This document shows positions 44,401 through 55,062 of a DNA stretch of 64,000 nucleotides, piece by piece. The stretch comes from HTCC2207 sp002685195 (GTDB taxonomy: Bacteria > Pseudomonadota > Gammaproteobacteria > Pseudomonadales > Porticoccaceae), in NCBI GenBank assembly GCA_051201675.1, contig CP179212.1, positions 1,860,001-1,924,000 of the forward strand, written 5' to 3'. Each line of letters opens with the position of its first letter. The stretch's first letter is position 1. Under the pieces are notes generated by a model. The model searched no databases and was not told where the DNA came from. It worked only from the letters and a program-made list of their open reading frames with translations. The position numbers were made by a program, and so were the translations under genes.

Positions 44401-45039
44401 TTAAAGCATATTAATCACAGCAATTAAGACCGCTGTTAACACCAGACTTGATCCTATAACACCATTCACCGTAGTCATTGGTCCTTGCTTACCTTTAAGC
44501 GCGTTAATTTCTAATGCAGCAACAATAACTAGAGCGACAATTAGACCGGTACCACCGACAGCACTGCCATAACCGTACCCAGGATAATGAGGCCCCGCAA
44601 ACATGCCAAATAACATCGGAGCTGAGAATAAAGTGTTAGTTCTCGAGGCTAGCAAGGCTTTGGCACCCGCAGCAGCCTTATCGCCACCTTCTTCAATACC
44701 TAAGGCGATCTTCTGTGCAGGCCATATAACCATCCAAACATTAGCTGCCATCAATGTTCCCATGGTGGCGCCAACGATAATATAGTTATTTAGCTGGCCA
44801 TAGCCATGCACCATGCCCAGTAGAATAACACCCGTCACAAATGTCCACATGGCTCCCCATCTGAACCACCAAAGGGCACTTGGAGCTAACTTTTCTTTAG
44901 CATCTGCTAAACCTTCCGCAGATGCTTGCTTGAAGTAGCCGCCTTGAACAAAGTTAAAATAGTAGAGCATCCCAATCCAGGTGATACCAAAGAGCAGGTG
45001 ACCCCAACGGGTAAGTAAATTTAAAAATTCCATGGTCAT
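44401..45039 (-). CDS. PuuD-like urate hydroxylase N-terminal membrane module, no cytochrome domain
   Basis: A 212-residue inner-membrane protein with about five spans. It resembles the N-terminal domain of PuuD-type urate hydroxylases (WGHLLFGITWIGMLYYFNFVQG, LWWFRWGAMWTFVTGVILLG, ANVWMVIWPAQKIALG). In full PuuD proteins this domain is followed by a cytochrome c domain; here the protein ends after VTAVLIAVINML-type residues with no CXXCH motif. No other purine-catabolism genes are nearby. It may therefore not oxidise urate. The start at 45039 has GAGGA seven bases upstream. A strong terminator follows its stop. Confidence 0.8.
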   Translation of the reverse strand: MTMEFLNLLTRWGHLLFGITWIGMLYYFNFVQGGYFKQASAEGLADAKEKLAPSALWWFRWGAMWTFVTGVILLGMVHGYGQLNNYIIVGATMGTLMAANVWMVIWPAQKIALGIEEGGDKAAAGAKALLASRTNTLFSAPMLFGMFAGPHYPGYGYGSAVGGTGLIVALVIVAALEINALKGKQGPMTTVNGVIGSSLVLTAVLIAVINML

Positions 45040-45231
45040 GAGTGTTTCCTCGAGAGTTAAAACCCTACAGGTTATAAGTTTAATTCCGTTGTATTATAGT
45101 TTTTTTAGCACGTTTTGATAGGCTTTTTATGAAGTTTATATACTTTTTAGTGTAAGAGCCTTTCATTAATAATGGATCAATCTTAGTTAAGTACAAAACG
45201 ACCCTTCAAATAATCTCAAATATAAAAAGAC

Positions 45232-45264
45232 AAAAAAAACCCCACTTAAAAGCGGGGTTTTTTT
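45232..45264 (-). terminator. Rho-independent terminator after groEL
   Basis: A run of eight A plus CCCC (45240-45243) pairs with GGGG (45254-45257) plus seven T, with a ten-base loop. On the minus strand the T-run follows the stem, just beyond the groEL stop at 45278. Confidence 0.85.
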
Positions 45265-45277
45265 ATCTTTGGGTAGC

Positions 45278-46948
<1,671 letters not shown>

Positions 46949-46991
46949 GATTATTTCCTTCTCAATTCTGTTTCAAAAATTCAATTAAAAT

Positions 46992-47285
46992 TTAAGCGTC
47001 GATGACGGCTTTAATATCGCTTTCACTAAGGATGATGAGTTCTTCACCATCAACATCAATTTTGTCATTGCCAGCATACTGTCCAAATACAACGGTATCG
47101 CCAACCTTAACGTCTACAGCTCGCACATCACCGTTATCAAGGATTCGGCCACTGCCCACAGCAACAACTTGGCCTTGATTGGGTTTTTCTTGCGCAGAAC
47201 CAGGCAATAGAATGCCGCCTGCAGTCGTTTGTTCTTCTTCTTCGCGACGAACGATAACTCGGTCGTGTAATGGGCGAATCTTCAT
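46992..47285 (-). CDS. groES: Co-chaperonin GroES
   Basis: The heptameric lid of GroEL, 97 residues from the ATG at 47285 (MKIRPLHDRVIVRREEEEQT); an extension to 47300 is in frame but lacks family support. The mobile loop (TAGGILLPGSAQEKPNQG) and the roof and core motifs (GDTVVFGQYAGNDKIDVDGEE) are present. It is 43 bp upstream of groEL. Confidence 0.97.
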   Translation of the reverse strand: MKIRPLHDRVIVRREEEEQTTAGGILLPGSAQEKPNQGQVVAVGSGRILDNGDVRAVDVKVGDTVVFGQYAGNDKIDVDGEELIILSESDIKAVIDA

Positions 47286-47361
47286 AGTTTTCTTCTCCAA
47301 TTAATCTTTCTACAGTTGTCGAGTTAAGTTGCGAAGTTGATCACTTCACAAGTGTTTATAC

Positions 47362-47390
47362 ATATGGTGACACAGAGGTAGTTTTTCAAG
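47362..47390 (-). promoter_or_regulatory. Sigma32 (heat-shock) promoter of groESL
   Basis: On the minus strand CTTGAAA (47384-47390) is followed after 14 bases by CACCATAT (47362-47369), close to the RpoH consensus CTTGAAA-N13-17-CCCCATNT. It lies about 77 bp before the groES start. No CIRCE repeat is seen. Confidence 0.85.
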
Positions 47391-47424
47391 GGTAAAACCC
47401 GAATTTTTTACTTTAAATATGCTT

Positions 47425-47895
47425 TTAATCTAAATCTTTTCGCTCCCAGGCCTCTCCCTCAAATACCTCCCCGTCTGCAGCGCCGTTATGTCCTGATGTC
47501 TGCTGCCCAGAACCGGGTTGAAAACCCGCATTTTGAGTACCCGCCACAACCATGTTTTTCATGATACGTTTTGCAAAAAGCACTCTAATTGGCGGTATCA
47601 ATCCGGCAAAACCAATAACATCGGTAAAAAATCCTGGCGTTAGCAGTAACGCTCCAGACACCGCGAGAATAAATCCCTCGGCAATTTCCGTTGTTGGCAA
47701 CTGCCCCTCTTGTAGTTTTTGACGCCCTCGCCACAAGGTAGCAAATCCTTGTTCCCGCAAAAGCCCAGCGCCCACCACCGCTGTCAACAGTACTAACCCT
47801 ATGGTAGGTAGGGCTCCAATTTGAGTGCCCACAGAGATCAACAGCCACATCTCTAAAACGGGCATTACGATAAAGAGCAGTAATAGGTACCTCAC
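47425..47895 (-). CDS. fxsA: FxsA family inner-membrane protein
   Basis: A 156-residue membrane protein of the FxsA family, starting at a GTG (47895) with AAGGAG six bases before. Four hydrophobic segments run through the first 120 residues. Conserved motifs are MPVLEMWLLISVGTQIGALPTI, TAVVGAGLLREQGFATLWR and GALLLTPGFFTDVIGF. In E. coli FxsA interferes with F-plasmid exclusion of phage T7. It is upstream of groES with about 140 bp between, a conserved neighbour pair, but it should not depend on the heat-shock promoter inside the gap. Confidence 0.92.
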   Translation of the reverse strand: MRYLLLLFIVMPVLEMWLLISVGTQIGALPTIGLVLLTAVVGAGLLREQGFATLWRGRQKLQEGQLPTTEIAEGFILAVSGALLLTPGFFTDVIGFAGLIPPIRVLFAKRIMKNMVVAGTQNAGFQPGSGQQTSGHNGAADGEVFEGEAWERKDLD

Positions 47896-47982
47896 AGGTA
47901 ACTCCTTTCATTAGTTCTGTTAATGTTAATTGGGGTAGTTTGCACTATTTCAACTAATCACTGAATAGCGTAGTCTTAAGAC

Positions 47983-48294
47983 ATGGATGATATGACATCT
48001 GAACAACGCTTTTATAGCATTATTCAGCAGATACCATCAGGTTGCGTAGCGACCTATGGGCAGGTTGCTGAATTAGCAGGATTGCCTGGCTGTGCAAGAA
48101 TGGTTGGCAGAACATTAAGCCAATTGCCAAGTGGCAGCCAGCTACCCTGGCATAGGGTGATTGCCGCATCAGGCAAAATTAGTTTGCCAGAAGATAGCGA
48201 ATCTTTTATTGAACAAAGAAAACGGTTAACCGAGGAAATAATTGGTCTAACAGGCTCACGGATTAGTTTGAAAAAATATCAATGGCAGCCATAG
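47983..48294 (+). CDS. Alkyltransferase-like protein (ATL), inactive MGMT homolog
   Basis: A 103-residue protein of the O6-alkylguanine-DNA alkyltransferase fold without the N-terminal domain. The usual active-site PCHRV is replaced by PWHRVI, with Trp56 in place of the reactive cysteine. The helix-turn-helix (VATYGQVAELAG) and the arginine finger (CARMVGRTL) are intact. Such ATL proteins bind O6-alkylguanine lesions without removing the alkyl group and channel them to nucleotide excision repair. The gene is divergent from fxsA and converges with ampG. Confidence 0.9.
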   Translation: MDDMTSEQRFYSIIQQIPSGCVATYGQVAELAGLPGCARMVGRTLSQLPSGSQLPWHRVIAASGKISLPEDSESFIEQRKRLTEEIIGLTGSRISLKKYQWQP

Positions 48295-48306
48295 GCACAC
48301 TAAGCT

Positions 48307-49686
48307 TTATCTTACCCCACTATCTGTATCACACTGGTTAGTAGTCGACTGGCGCACTGAGCCTACAATGAATCCTCGCCGCCATAACAACCACAGTAGA
48401 ACCATACCCGGAATTGCCGCCAACACCGTAAATCCCCAAAACCCTACCCAACCTAGGCCATTAGCCAACATTCCGGCCGGAGCAGCCAGCCATGTTCTGC
48501 CCACAGCTGCAAACGAGGTAAGTAATGCAAATTGTGTTGCGGTATAAGCCAAGTTAGAAAGACCAGAGAGATAAGTAACAAAGACCGTCAAACCAACACC
48601 GCTAGTAAAGTTTTCAGTTCCTACTGCGATACCTAGGATTACTGGATCATGACCCACCACAGCTAATAACATAAACAGTAGGTTGCTTAACATCATCATA
48701 AGTCCAGATAGCAATAATGCCTTACCCATTCCAAGCCAAGCTATAAAGGGTGCGCCCACAGCGGCTCCTGCAATGAGCGCCCAAAAACCTACTAGCTTGT
48801 TAACCGTAATAAACTCGGTGTCAGTAAACCCTAACTCTACAATCATAGGGTTAAGCATACCTTGACCCATGGCATCTCCCACCTTGTATATCAACACAAA
48901 CAACAAAATCAACAAAGCACCGTCGCGCTGTAAAAACTCCCTAAAGGGGTTAAATACTGTTTCTTTTGTCCATTCAGCAAAACCATGCCCTGAAATGCCT
49001 GAATGTTGTTCTACAAATTTACCTGGCCCGGCAAAAAGAGCTCCTATGGCCGCCGGCAAAACGCAAAAACCCGTAAGACCATAAGCCAAGGACCAGCCAT
49101 AAGACATGCCCTCACTAGATGCCAACCAGACTGTACCTATTCCCGCGATAAGATTCCCCGTACGATATCCAAATTGATTCATCGCGGTACCGTGGGGCAA
49201 TTCCTCATCTTCCAAAAGCTCGATACGGTAAGCATCAATAACGATGTCTTGAGTAGCAGACAGAAAGGCCACAATGATCGCCCATAGGGCAAACACACCC
49301 AATTGATTAGCTGGATCACTTGCCCCAAGTTGCCATAAGGAAGCGAACAAAAGTCCTTGAATAAGAAATAACCAACTTCGTCGCTGTCCGAACATTGGCG
49401 TTAGAATAGGTATAGATAACTTGTCAACCAACGGAGCCCAGAGGAACTTAAGTGTGTAGGGAGTAGTCAAGCCAATGGCAAATCCTATGGCTGTTTTGTC
49501 AACACCCTCTTTAGACAACCAAAATGTCATCGTTGCGAGAAGTAAAGTCAAAGGAAAACCACTAGAGATACCTAGTAAAAATGCCATTAAGGGCATCGGC
49601 CGACGATAGGGTTGAAAAGCGGGCACTAGAAATCCAATGAAAACTAATAATCCTACAACTACCAGAAAAGTAAGTGACTCTATCAT
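48307..49686 (-). CDS. ampG: AmpG-type muropeptide permease (MFS)
   Basis: An inner-membrane importer of GlcNAc-anhydro-MurNAc peptides in cell-wall recycling, with about 459 residues and 12-14 spans. Recognisable stretches are GISSGFPLTLLLATMTFWLSK, FLWAPLVDKL, FLSATQDIVIDAYRIELL and GTAMNQFGYRTGN. I use the ATG at 49686; a TTG at 49710 is also possible. It is 119 bp downstream of ampD, so recycling transport and amidase are encoded together. Confidence 0.93.
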   Translation of the reverse strand: MIESLTFLVVVGLLVFIGFLVPAFQPYRRPMPLMAFLLGISSGFPLTLLLATMTFWLSKEGVDKTAIGFAIGLTTPYTLKFLWAPLVDKLSIPILTPMFGQRRSWLFLIQGLLFASLWQLGASDPANQLGVFALWAIIVAFLSATQDIVIDAYRIELLEDEELPHGTAMNQFGYRTGNLIAGIGTVWLASSEGMSYGWSLAYGLTGFCVLPAAIGALFAGPGKFVEQHSGISGHGFAEWTKETVFNPFREFLQRDGALLILLFVLIYKVGDAMGQGMLNPMIVELGFTDTEFITVNKLVGFWALIAGAAVGAPFIAWLGMGKALLLSGLMMMLSNLLFMLLAVVGHDPVILGIAVGTENFTSGVGLTVFVTYLSGLSNLAYTATQFALLTSFAAVGRTWLAAPAGMLANGLGWVGFWGFTVLAAIPGMVLLWLLWRRGFIVGSVRQSTTNQCDTDSGVR

Positions 49687-49805
49687 CTTATTACGATACT
49701 CCAACCTCAACGTCGTCAGTAAACTACATCAAGACTACATTGGAAGCTTCAGAACAGCAAAACTATCTCCTTGCCCAAATACTGCAAATAGCACTTATCA
49801 AACTG

Positions 49806-50348
49806 TTATGTCAGATTTTGCCTAAATCGGGCCCAATCAAACGCAGGCCCCGGATCAGTTTTTCTCTCTGGAGCAATATCGCTATGGCCTTGTATTCTCT
49901 CACTATTTATCGATGGGTATTCTCCGAGAATACACCGGGTTACTTCTACTAATTGCTGATATTGAGCCTCTGTGTAGGGCTCAGTATCTGTTCCCTCTAG
50001 TTCAATACCAATACTAAAGTCATTGCAGGCCGCTCGCCCATCAAACTCTGACACCCCCGCATGCCATGCACGTTGATGGAAAGGCACAAATTGTGTCACC
50101 TCCCCTTTTCTGTCAATAAGCAGGTGAGCTGACACCTTAAGATCAGAAATCTCAGCAAAATAAGGATGCCCCTGAGGGTCTAAATTATTGGTGAATAATT
50201 CTGCAACATGACCACCGCCAAATTGACCCGGCGGCAAGCTAATATTATGAATGACCAACAAGCTAATATCTGCGGGATTTGGCCGCAAATCAGCGTTGGG
50301 TGATACCAATACTGTTGCTGTGGATAACCAGCCCTCATGAATTCGCAT
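49806..50348 (-). CDS. ampD: 1,6-anhydro-N-acetylmuramyl-L-alanine amidase AmpD
   Basis: A cytoplasmic zinc amidase of 180 residues that cleaves recycled anhydromuropeptides and so keeps AmpR-type signalling low. The start is the ATG at 50348 (MRIHEGWLSTATVL); a longer frame to 50417 is not family-like. Zinc ligands and active-site motifs are in LLVIHNISLPPGQFGGG, RAWHAGVSEFDGRAACND, the central SIGIELEGTD and the C-terminal IQGHSDIAPERKTDPGPAFDW. It is divergent from nadC and upstream of ampG. Confidence 0.95.
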   Translation of the reverse strand: MRIHEGWLSTATVLVSPNADLRPNPADISLLVIHNISLPPGQFGGGHVAELFTNNLDPQGHPYFAEISDLKVSAHLLIDRKGEVTQFVPFHQRAWHAGVSEFDGRAACNDFSIGIELEGTDTEPYTEAQYQQLVEVTRCILGEYPSINSERIQGHSDIAPERKTDPGPAFDWARFRQNLT

Positions 50349-50465
50349 GTTGTGTCTCGGTGGTTTTTTGGTCAGTGCAGAGTTATTGAAACAGATCAGT
50401 GGAGTAAAGCCAAACAACCAATTAATGATACAATCTCGGGCAACTACAAAAGGAGTTAAAGTAAC

Positions 50466-51311
50466 TTGAGCACTTTACTTGAGGACACCATCGCCGACAT
50501 CGCGTCCTGTGTTGAACGGGCACTTAAAGAAGATATAGGCACTGGTGACATTACTGCTATGCTCATTCCTGAGCAACAGCAAGCTAAAGGTGAAGTTCTA
50601 TGTCGAGAGCATGCAGTTATCTGCGGTTGCGCTTGGGTTGATGAAGTTTTCAAACAGCTGGATCCCAAAACAAGTATTCACTGGCTGGTACAAGATGGTG
50701 ATGAGGTTGTACCAGATCAAGTACTCTTTACCCTCAGCGGTAGCGCCCGGGTTTTACTAACTGGCGAGCGAACCGCACTTAATTTCTTACAGCTACTCTC
50801 TGGCACTGCCACACTAGCACGGCAGTATGCCTCGCTCACCACGGGCAGCGAAGTGAAAATACTGGACACACGCAAAACCATACCTGGGCTGCGCTTAGCA
50901 CAAAAATATGCTGTTGCCGTGGGCGGTTGTAATAACCATCGAATTGGGTTGTATGACGCTTTTTTAATCAAAGAGAACCACATTGCAGCCTGCGGGGGCA
51001 TTGCTCTTGCAGTGGCTAAAGCCCGAGAAATAGCGCCAGAAAAAGTCGTGGAAGTTGAAGTGGAAAACCTAGATGAGCTAAACGAGGCCTTGGATGCTCA
51101 AGCAGATGTGGTGATGCTAGACAATTTTTCGCCTAGCGATATCGATAACCTAAAACACCTCAACTTTGGTGAAACCAAAATTGAGGTGTCCGGTAATATT
51201 ACTGATGAAACTGTCAAACACTACATAAACTCTGCGGTAGATTACATTTCATCTGGCAGTCTCACCAAGCATGTTCAGGCTACTGACCTATCAATGCGCT
51301 TGATGAGATAG
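50466..51311 (+). CDS. nadC: Nicotinate-nucleotide pyrophosphorylase
   Basis: It converts quinolinate and PRPP to nicotinate mononucleotide in NAD synthesis. The 281-residue protein starts at a TTG (50466) with AGGAG ten bases upstream. Motifs are LKEDIGTGDITA, ERTALNFLQLLSGTATLAR, KILDTRKTIPGLR and the phosphate-binding EVEVENLDELNEAL and VVMLDNFSP. It faces pilA convergently with a 9 bp gap, an arrangement known from Pseudomonas. Confidence 0.96.
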   Translation: MSTLLEDTIADIASCVERALKEDIGTGDITAMLIPEQQQAKGEVLCREHAVICGCAWVDEVFKQLDPKTSIHWLVQDGDEVVPDQVLFTLSGSARVLLTGERTALNFLQLLSGTATLARQYASLTTGSEVKILDTRKTIPGLRLAQKYAVAVGGCNNHRIGLYDAFLIKENHIAACGGIALAVAKAREIAPEKVVEVEVENLDELNEALDAQADVVMLDNFSPSDIDNLKHLNFGETKIEVSGNITDETVKHYINSAVDYISSGSLTKHVQATDLSMRLMR

Positions 51312-51320
51312 CCTTCAACC

Positions 51321-51767
51321 TCAGCCTGAGGACGCGACGGCCGTTTGACATGAAGCTGGCAAAATACCCAATTTGCTGCCACCACAGGTCCAACCAGTCA
51401 CATCGTTTGAGTCCGTGGGGATGGTGGGTGTCAAGACTACCGTTGCAGCTCCATCAATATTAGCGCTTGTTACTGTTACAACTCCAGCTGCTCCCACCGC
51501 TATTGAGGCAATATTTGAGTTCGGATGGCTCGTATCATTGCATGCCAACGCCGCGGCTTCAGTTGCATCAGGAGAACCATTAAGCTGAACAAATTCAGTT
51601 ACTTCTGTCCTACAAGTCGAGGCGTTCAGAATGACTTCTGACATTTTTGCCCGCTTGGTATAGCCACTGTAGGCTGGTAAAGCAACTGACGCTAAAATAC
51701 CGACAATAGCAACCACGATCATTAATTCGATTAGGGTAAAACCTGATTGTGTTCGTTTATTTTTCAT
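51321..51767 (-). CDS. pilA: Type IV major pilin PilA
   Basis: A 148-residue prepilin. The leader MKNKRTQSG is cut by PilD before Phe10 of FTLIELMIVVAIVGILASVA; Glu5 of the mature protein is present. The C-terminal disulfide loop should join the two cysteines of WTCGGSKLGILPASC. The globular domain is short and rich in Ala, Thr and Val, as in type IVa pilins. It diverges from pilB, which encodes the assembly ATPase. The 187 bp gap should hold its promoter; an imperfect sigma54-like TGGCAAG motif was considered and rejected. Confidence 0.94.
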   Translation of the reverse strand: MKNKRTQSGFTLIELMIVVAIVGILASVALPAYSGYTKRAKMSEVILNASTCRTEVTEFVQLNGSPDATEAAALACNDTSHPNSNIASIAVGAAGVVTVTSANIDGAATVVLTPTIPTDSNDVTGWTCGGSKLGILPASCQTAVASSG

Positions 51768-51954
51768 TTAAAACTCCAAGTTAATATTCAAAAGCGGCAG
51801 TGACAAGATCTTGCCATTTATTCACCAGTGGATACTTTTGACCAAAAAACCGATTTTTTCCAGTGGTTTGAACAATAAACACGGCATATTTGAAGCTTAT
51901 TTATAATTCTGTGACGCCCATCACATTGACTTCGCGAATCCTCGCTAGAATCTG

Positions 51955-53718
51955 ATGTTTCCAACTATCTTAGAAATAAATGTGAACAACCTAAATGTTT
52001 CAATTCATCGAGGTCTTCCAAAGCGGCTGATCGAAGAAAATTTGATCTCAGCAGAGGATATGACGAGCGCTATAAATAGAGCCAAAGTGGAACGGATATC
52101 GCTCCTCGACTATATTTGTACCCAGGGTATGATTGATGATGACATAATCGCTGAAGTCGCTGCGCGTGAATTTGGCATGTCTGTTTACAACTTAGATAAC
52201 ACAAATATTGAGGACATATCAGCCCTACCCAAGGAAATTTTAGATCGTAAGTTTCTAAAAAAACATCTGCTATTGCCTTTATTTATTCGTGACAAGCGTT
52301 TATTAGTAGCTACGGCAGATCCATCTCATACTAAAGGGTTGAGAGAACTACAATTTCAGATAAGAATGTCAGTGGAGCCTGTTTTAGTAGCCTACTCTAA
52401 GTTGATGATCCTTCGGGAAAAATTGTTAGATGACGTCACTGATAATCTTGTTGAATCTCTTAATATTAATAGCGCGGATTATGACGTTGTAAACGAGTCG
52501 ACAAGCTTCAATATTGATCCGGAAGCTGAAGATAAAGAGAAGACTGAATCCACACCGATCGTTCGTTTTATTAATAAAATGATCTTTAATGCGATCACAA
52601 TGAAGGCCTCAGATATTCATTTTGAGCCTTACGATCAACATTATCGCGTGCGCTTTAGGGTGGACGGTATCCTTCGCGAAATCTTTAAACCACCACCAAG
52701 TTGGTCATCTCGATTGGTATCACGCGTTAAGATAATGGCAAACTTAGACATTACTGAGAGACGCATCCCTCAGGATGGTCGCATAAGGGTCACGGTGGCT
52801 GCTGAAAAGTCAATTGATCTAAGGGTGAATACCCTACCAATGCAATTCGGTGAAAAAGTGGTGATGCGTATTTTGGACCCAGCTACTACCACCATAGGAA
52901 TTGACAAACTTGGGTATGAAGATGATCAACGTGCCGCTTTTTTATCTGCTTTAGGTAAATCTCAAGGTATGATTCTTGTGACCGGGCCCACGGGTAGCGG
53001 AAAGACGGTATCACTTTATACTGGGCTTAATATCCTCAACACAGATGAACGTAATATCTCTACTGCTGAAGATCCAGTTGAGATTAATATTGCCGGTATA
53101 AACCAAACACAGGTTAATCTTCGCGTTGGTTTTGACTTTCCCACTGCATTGCGCGCCTTTTTGCGTCAGGACCCAGATGTCATCATGGTTGGTGAAATAA
53201 GAGACCTTGAGACCGCAGAGATTGCGGTAAAAGCCTCTCAAACAGGTCATTTAGTATTATCTACACTGCACACCAATAGCAGCACCGAAACCATCAACAG
53301 ATTGCTGAATATGGGATTATCATCGTTCAATGTGGCTACATCGGTATCTCTTATTATTGCGCAACGGCTAGCAAGAAAACTATGCGAGCACTGCAAGAAA
53401 CCTCAAGATAACCTCCCTGCTCAAGTTCTCTCGGAAGAAGGTCTCAATATGATCGACATCGACGTGTCATCCCTCTCTATTTATGAGCCAGTTGGCTGTG
53501 ACAAATGTGTACAGGGGTATTCTGGAAGAGTGGGTCTATACGAAACCTTGGTAATAAGCCCTGCTATTTCGGAGGTTATTCTAAATGGAGGCAGTTCTGT
53601 GGATATTTTTAAGGCTGCCCAGAAAGAAGGGTTCAGGCCCATGCGCGTTTCTGCTTTGCGCAAAGTAGCCGAGGGAATCACTAGCATCGAGGAAGTAAAC
53701 CGAGTAGCAACAGACTAA
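51955..53718 (+). CDS. pilB: Type IV pilus assembly ATPase PilB
   Basis: A hexameric cytoplasmic ATPase for pilus extension, 587 residues from the ATG at 51955; a GTG at 51982 would give a shorter start. The N-terminal T2SSE domain is followed by the catalytic core with Walker A TGPTGSGKTVSLY, an Asp box and Walker B DPDVIMVGEIRDLETAE, and the His box TGHLVLSTLHTN. The zinc site is CEHCKKPQ with CDKCVQGYSGR. It leads pilB-pilC-pilD-coaE-yacG on the plus strand. Confidence 0.96.
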   Translation: MFPTILEINVNNLNVSIHRGLPKRLIEENLISAEDMTSAINRAKVERISLLDYICTQGMIDDDIIAEVAAREFGMSVYNLDNTNIEDISALPKEILDRKFLKKHLLLPLFIRDKRLLVATADPSHTKGLRELQFQIRMSVEPVLVAYSKLMILREKLLDDVTDNLVESLNINSADYDVVNESTSFNIDPEAEDKEKTESTPIVRFINKMIFNAITMKASDIHFEPYDQHYRVRFRVDGILREIFKPPPSWSSRLVSRVKIMANLDITERRIPQDGRIRVTVAAEKSIDLRVNTLPMQFGEKVVMRILDPATTTIGIDKLGYEDDQRAAFLSALGKSQGMILVTGPTGSGKTVSLYTGLNILNTDERNISTAEDPVEINIAGINQTQVNLRVGFDFPTALRAFLRQDPDVIMVGEIRDLETAEIAVKASQTGHLVLSTLHTNSSTETINRLLNMGLSSFNVATSVSLIIAQRLARKLCEHCKKPQDNLPAQVLSEEGLNMIDIDVSSLSIYEPVGCDKCVQGYSGRVGLYETLVISPAISEVILNGGSSVDIFKAAQKEGFRPMRVSALRKVAEGITSIEEVNRVATD

Positions 53719-53776
53719 CTTATTTCTTTGCTTGGCTTGAATTTAAGTCAGCATAAAAATTCGGAGAATTAGACCC

Positions 53777-54997
53777 ATGCAATCAACTGACAAAAGAACC
53801 ACATTCACCTACGAGGGACAGGATAGGGATGGGAATCCCGTTGCTGGTAATGTCCTAGCTGAGACTAAAAAGGAGGCAGCCTCTGAGGTAAGGAAATTAG
53901 GTGTGGCGGCAACCCGTATTAAAACGAAATCTAATCTAAACTTTAGCCTGACGACTCAGAAGAAAATTACCCAGGAAGAGGTGGTCAACTTAACACGACA
54001 ACTAGCCACTATGCTAAAAGCCGGCCTGCCTTTAATCCAAAGTTTTGATGTTGCTGCAGAAAGTTCTAACAAAGAGCACATACGCACCTTTATATTATCG
54101 TTGCGCAATGAAGTGGCGGCAGGCCGAACCTTAAGTGATACATTGAAAAAATATCCCGACATTTTTGATGAATTGTACTGTAATCTCATCGTTGCTGGAG
54201 AGATCTCAGGCACATTGGATATCATGCTCGACCGAATAGCGTCCTTTTTAGAGAAAAATCAACGGTTAAAAGCTAACATTAAAAAGGCTCTGACTTATCC
54301 CATTTCAGTGCTGGGGGTTGCCGCAATTGTCACCGCAATATTATTAATAAAAGTAGTGCCCAGTTTTGAATCTAGCTTTGCCAGTTTTGGTGCCGAACTG
54401 CCCGCTTTCACCCAGTTCGTCATAGGAATTTCTGAAGTGGCACAAGAATACTGGCTACAGGTGTTAGGTATATTGGTACTTACAGGCATATCGATTACTA
54501 TCGCCCAGAAAAAATCAACTAGGTTTGTATATTTCCTCGATCAATATACGCTGAAAGTCCCCGTTTTTGGAAATATCATCTACTTAGGTGCTATGGCGCG
54601 ATTTGCCAGAACCTTATCAACCACCTTCGCATCGGGCATTCCCATGCTTGATGCTATAGATTCTTCTGCTGGCGCGGCAGGAAATCGCCATATCACTTCT
54701 GCAGTAATGGAACTTAAAGTAGATGTGGCTCAGGGTAACCTGGTAAATGTTGCCATGAAAAAAAACACTCTTTTTCCTCCTCTGTTACAGCAGTTAACCA
54801 AGGTTGGCGAAGAATCAGGCTCTCTTGAAATTATGATTAACAAAGCTGCAGAAACCTATGAAGATTCAGTCAATGACGCCGTTGATGCACTTACGGTTCT
54901 ACTTGAACCGGTAATAATGTCATTTTTAGCGGTAGTCATTGGCGGACTAATGATTGCAATGTATTTGCCTATATTTACATTGGGCAGTGTCATCTGA
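53777..54997 (+). CDS. pilC: Type IV pilus inner-membrane platform protein PilC
   Basis: The membrane platform of the pilus machine, 406 residues with the duplicated T2SSF domain. Motifs include VVNLTRQLATMLKAGLPLIQ, KKALTYPISVLG, the transmembrane VAAIVTAILLIKVVPSF and the second-copy MARFARTLSTTFASGIPML. The last span ends AVVIGGLMIAMYLPIFTLGSVI, the typical PilC terminus. It lies 58 bp after pilB. Confidence 0.96.
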   Translation: MQSTDKRTTFTYEGQDRDGNPVAGNVLAETKKEAASEVRKLGVAATRIKTKSNLNFSLTTQKKITQEEVVNLTRQLATMLKAGLPLIQSFDVAAESSNKEHIRTFILSLRNEVAAGRTLSDTLKKYPDIFDELYCNLIVAGEISGTLDIMLDRIASFLEKNQRLKANIKKALTYPISVLGVAAIVTAILLIKVVPSFESSFASFGAELPAFTQFVIGISEVAQEYWLQVLGILVLTGISITIAQKKSTRFVYFLDQYTLKVPVFGNIIYLGAMARFARTLSTTFASGIPMLDAIDSSAGAAGNRHITSAVMELKVDVAQGNLVNVAMKKNTLFPPLLQQLTKVGEESGSLEIMINKAAETYEDSVNDAVDALTVLLEPVIMSFLAVVIGGLMIAMYLPIFTLGSVI

Positions 54998-55062
54998 ATA
55001 TATTTTTCAGGCTGTTATACTTGCGCATTTACGCAGTCTGACTATCTAGGTATCGACCATCC

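Noticed and set aside
51800..51830. Sigma54-like promoter for pilA (TGGCAAG then TTGT on the minus strand)
   Set aside because: The -12 element is one base too near and lacks the invariant GC, so it does not meet the RpoN consensus although pilA is RpoN-dependent in Pseudomonas.
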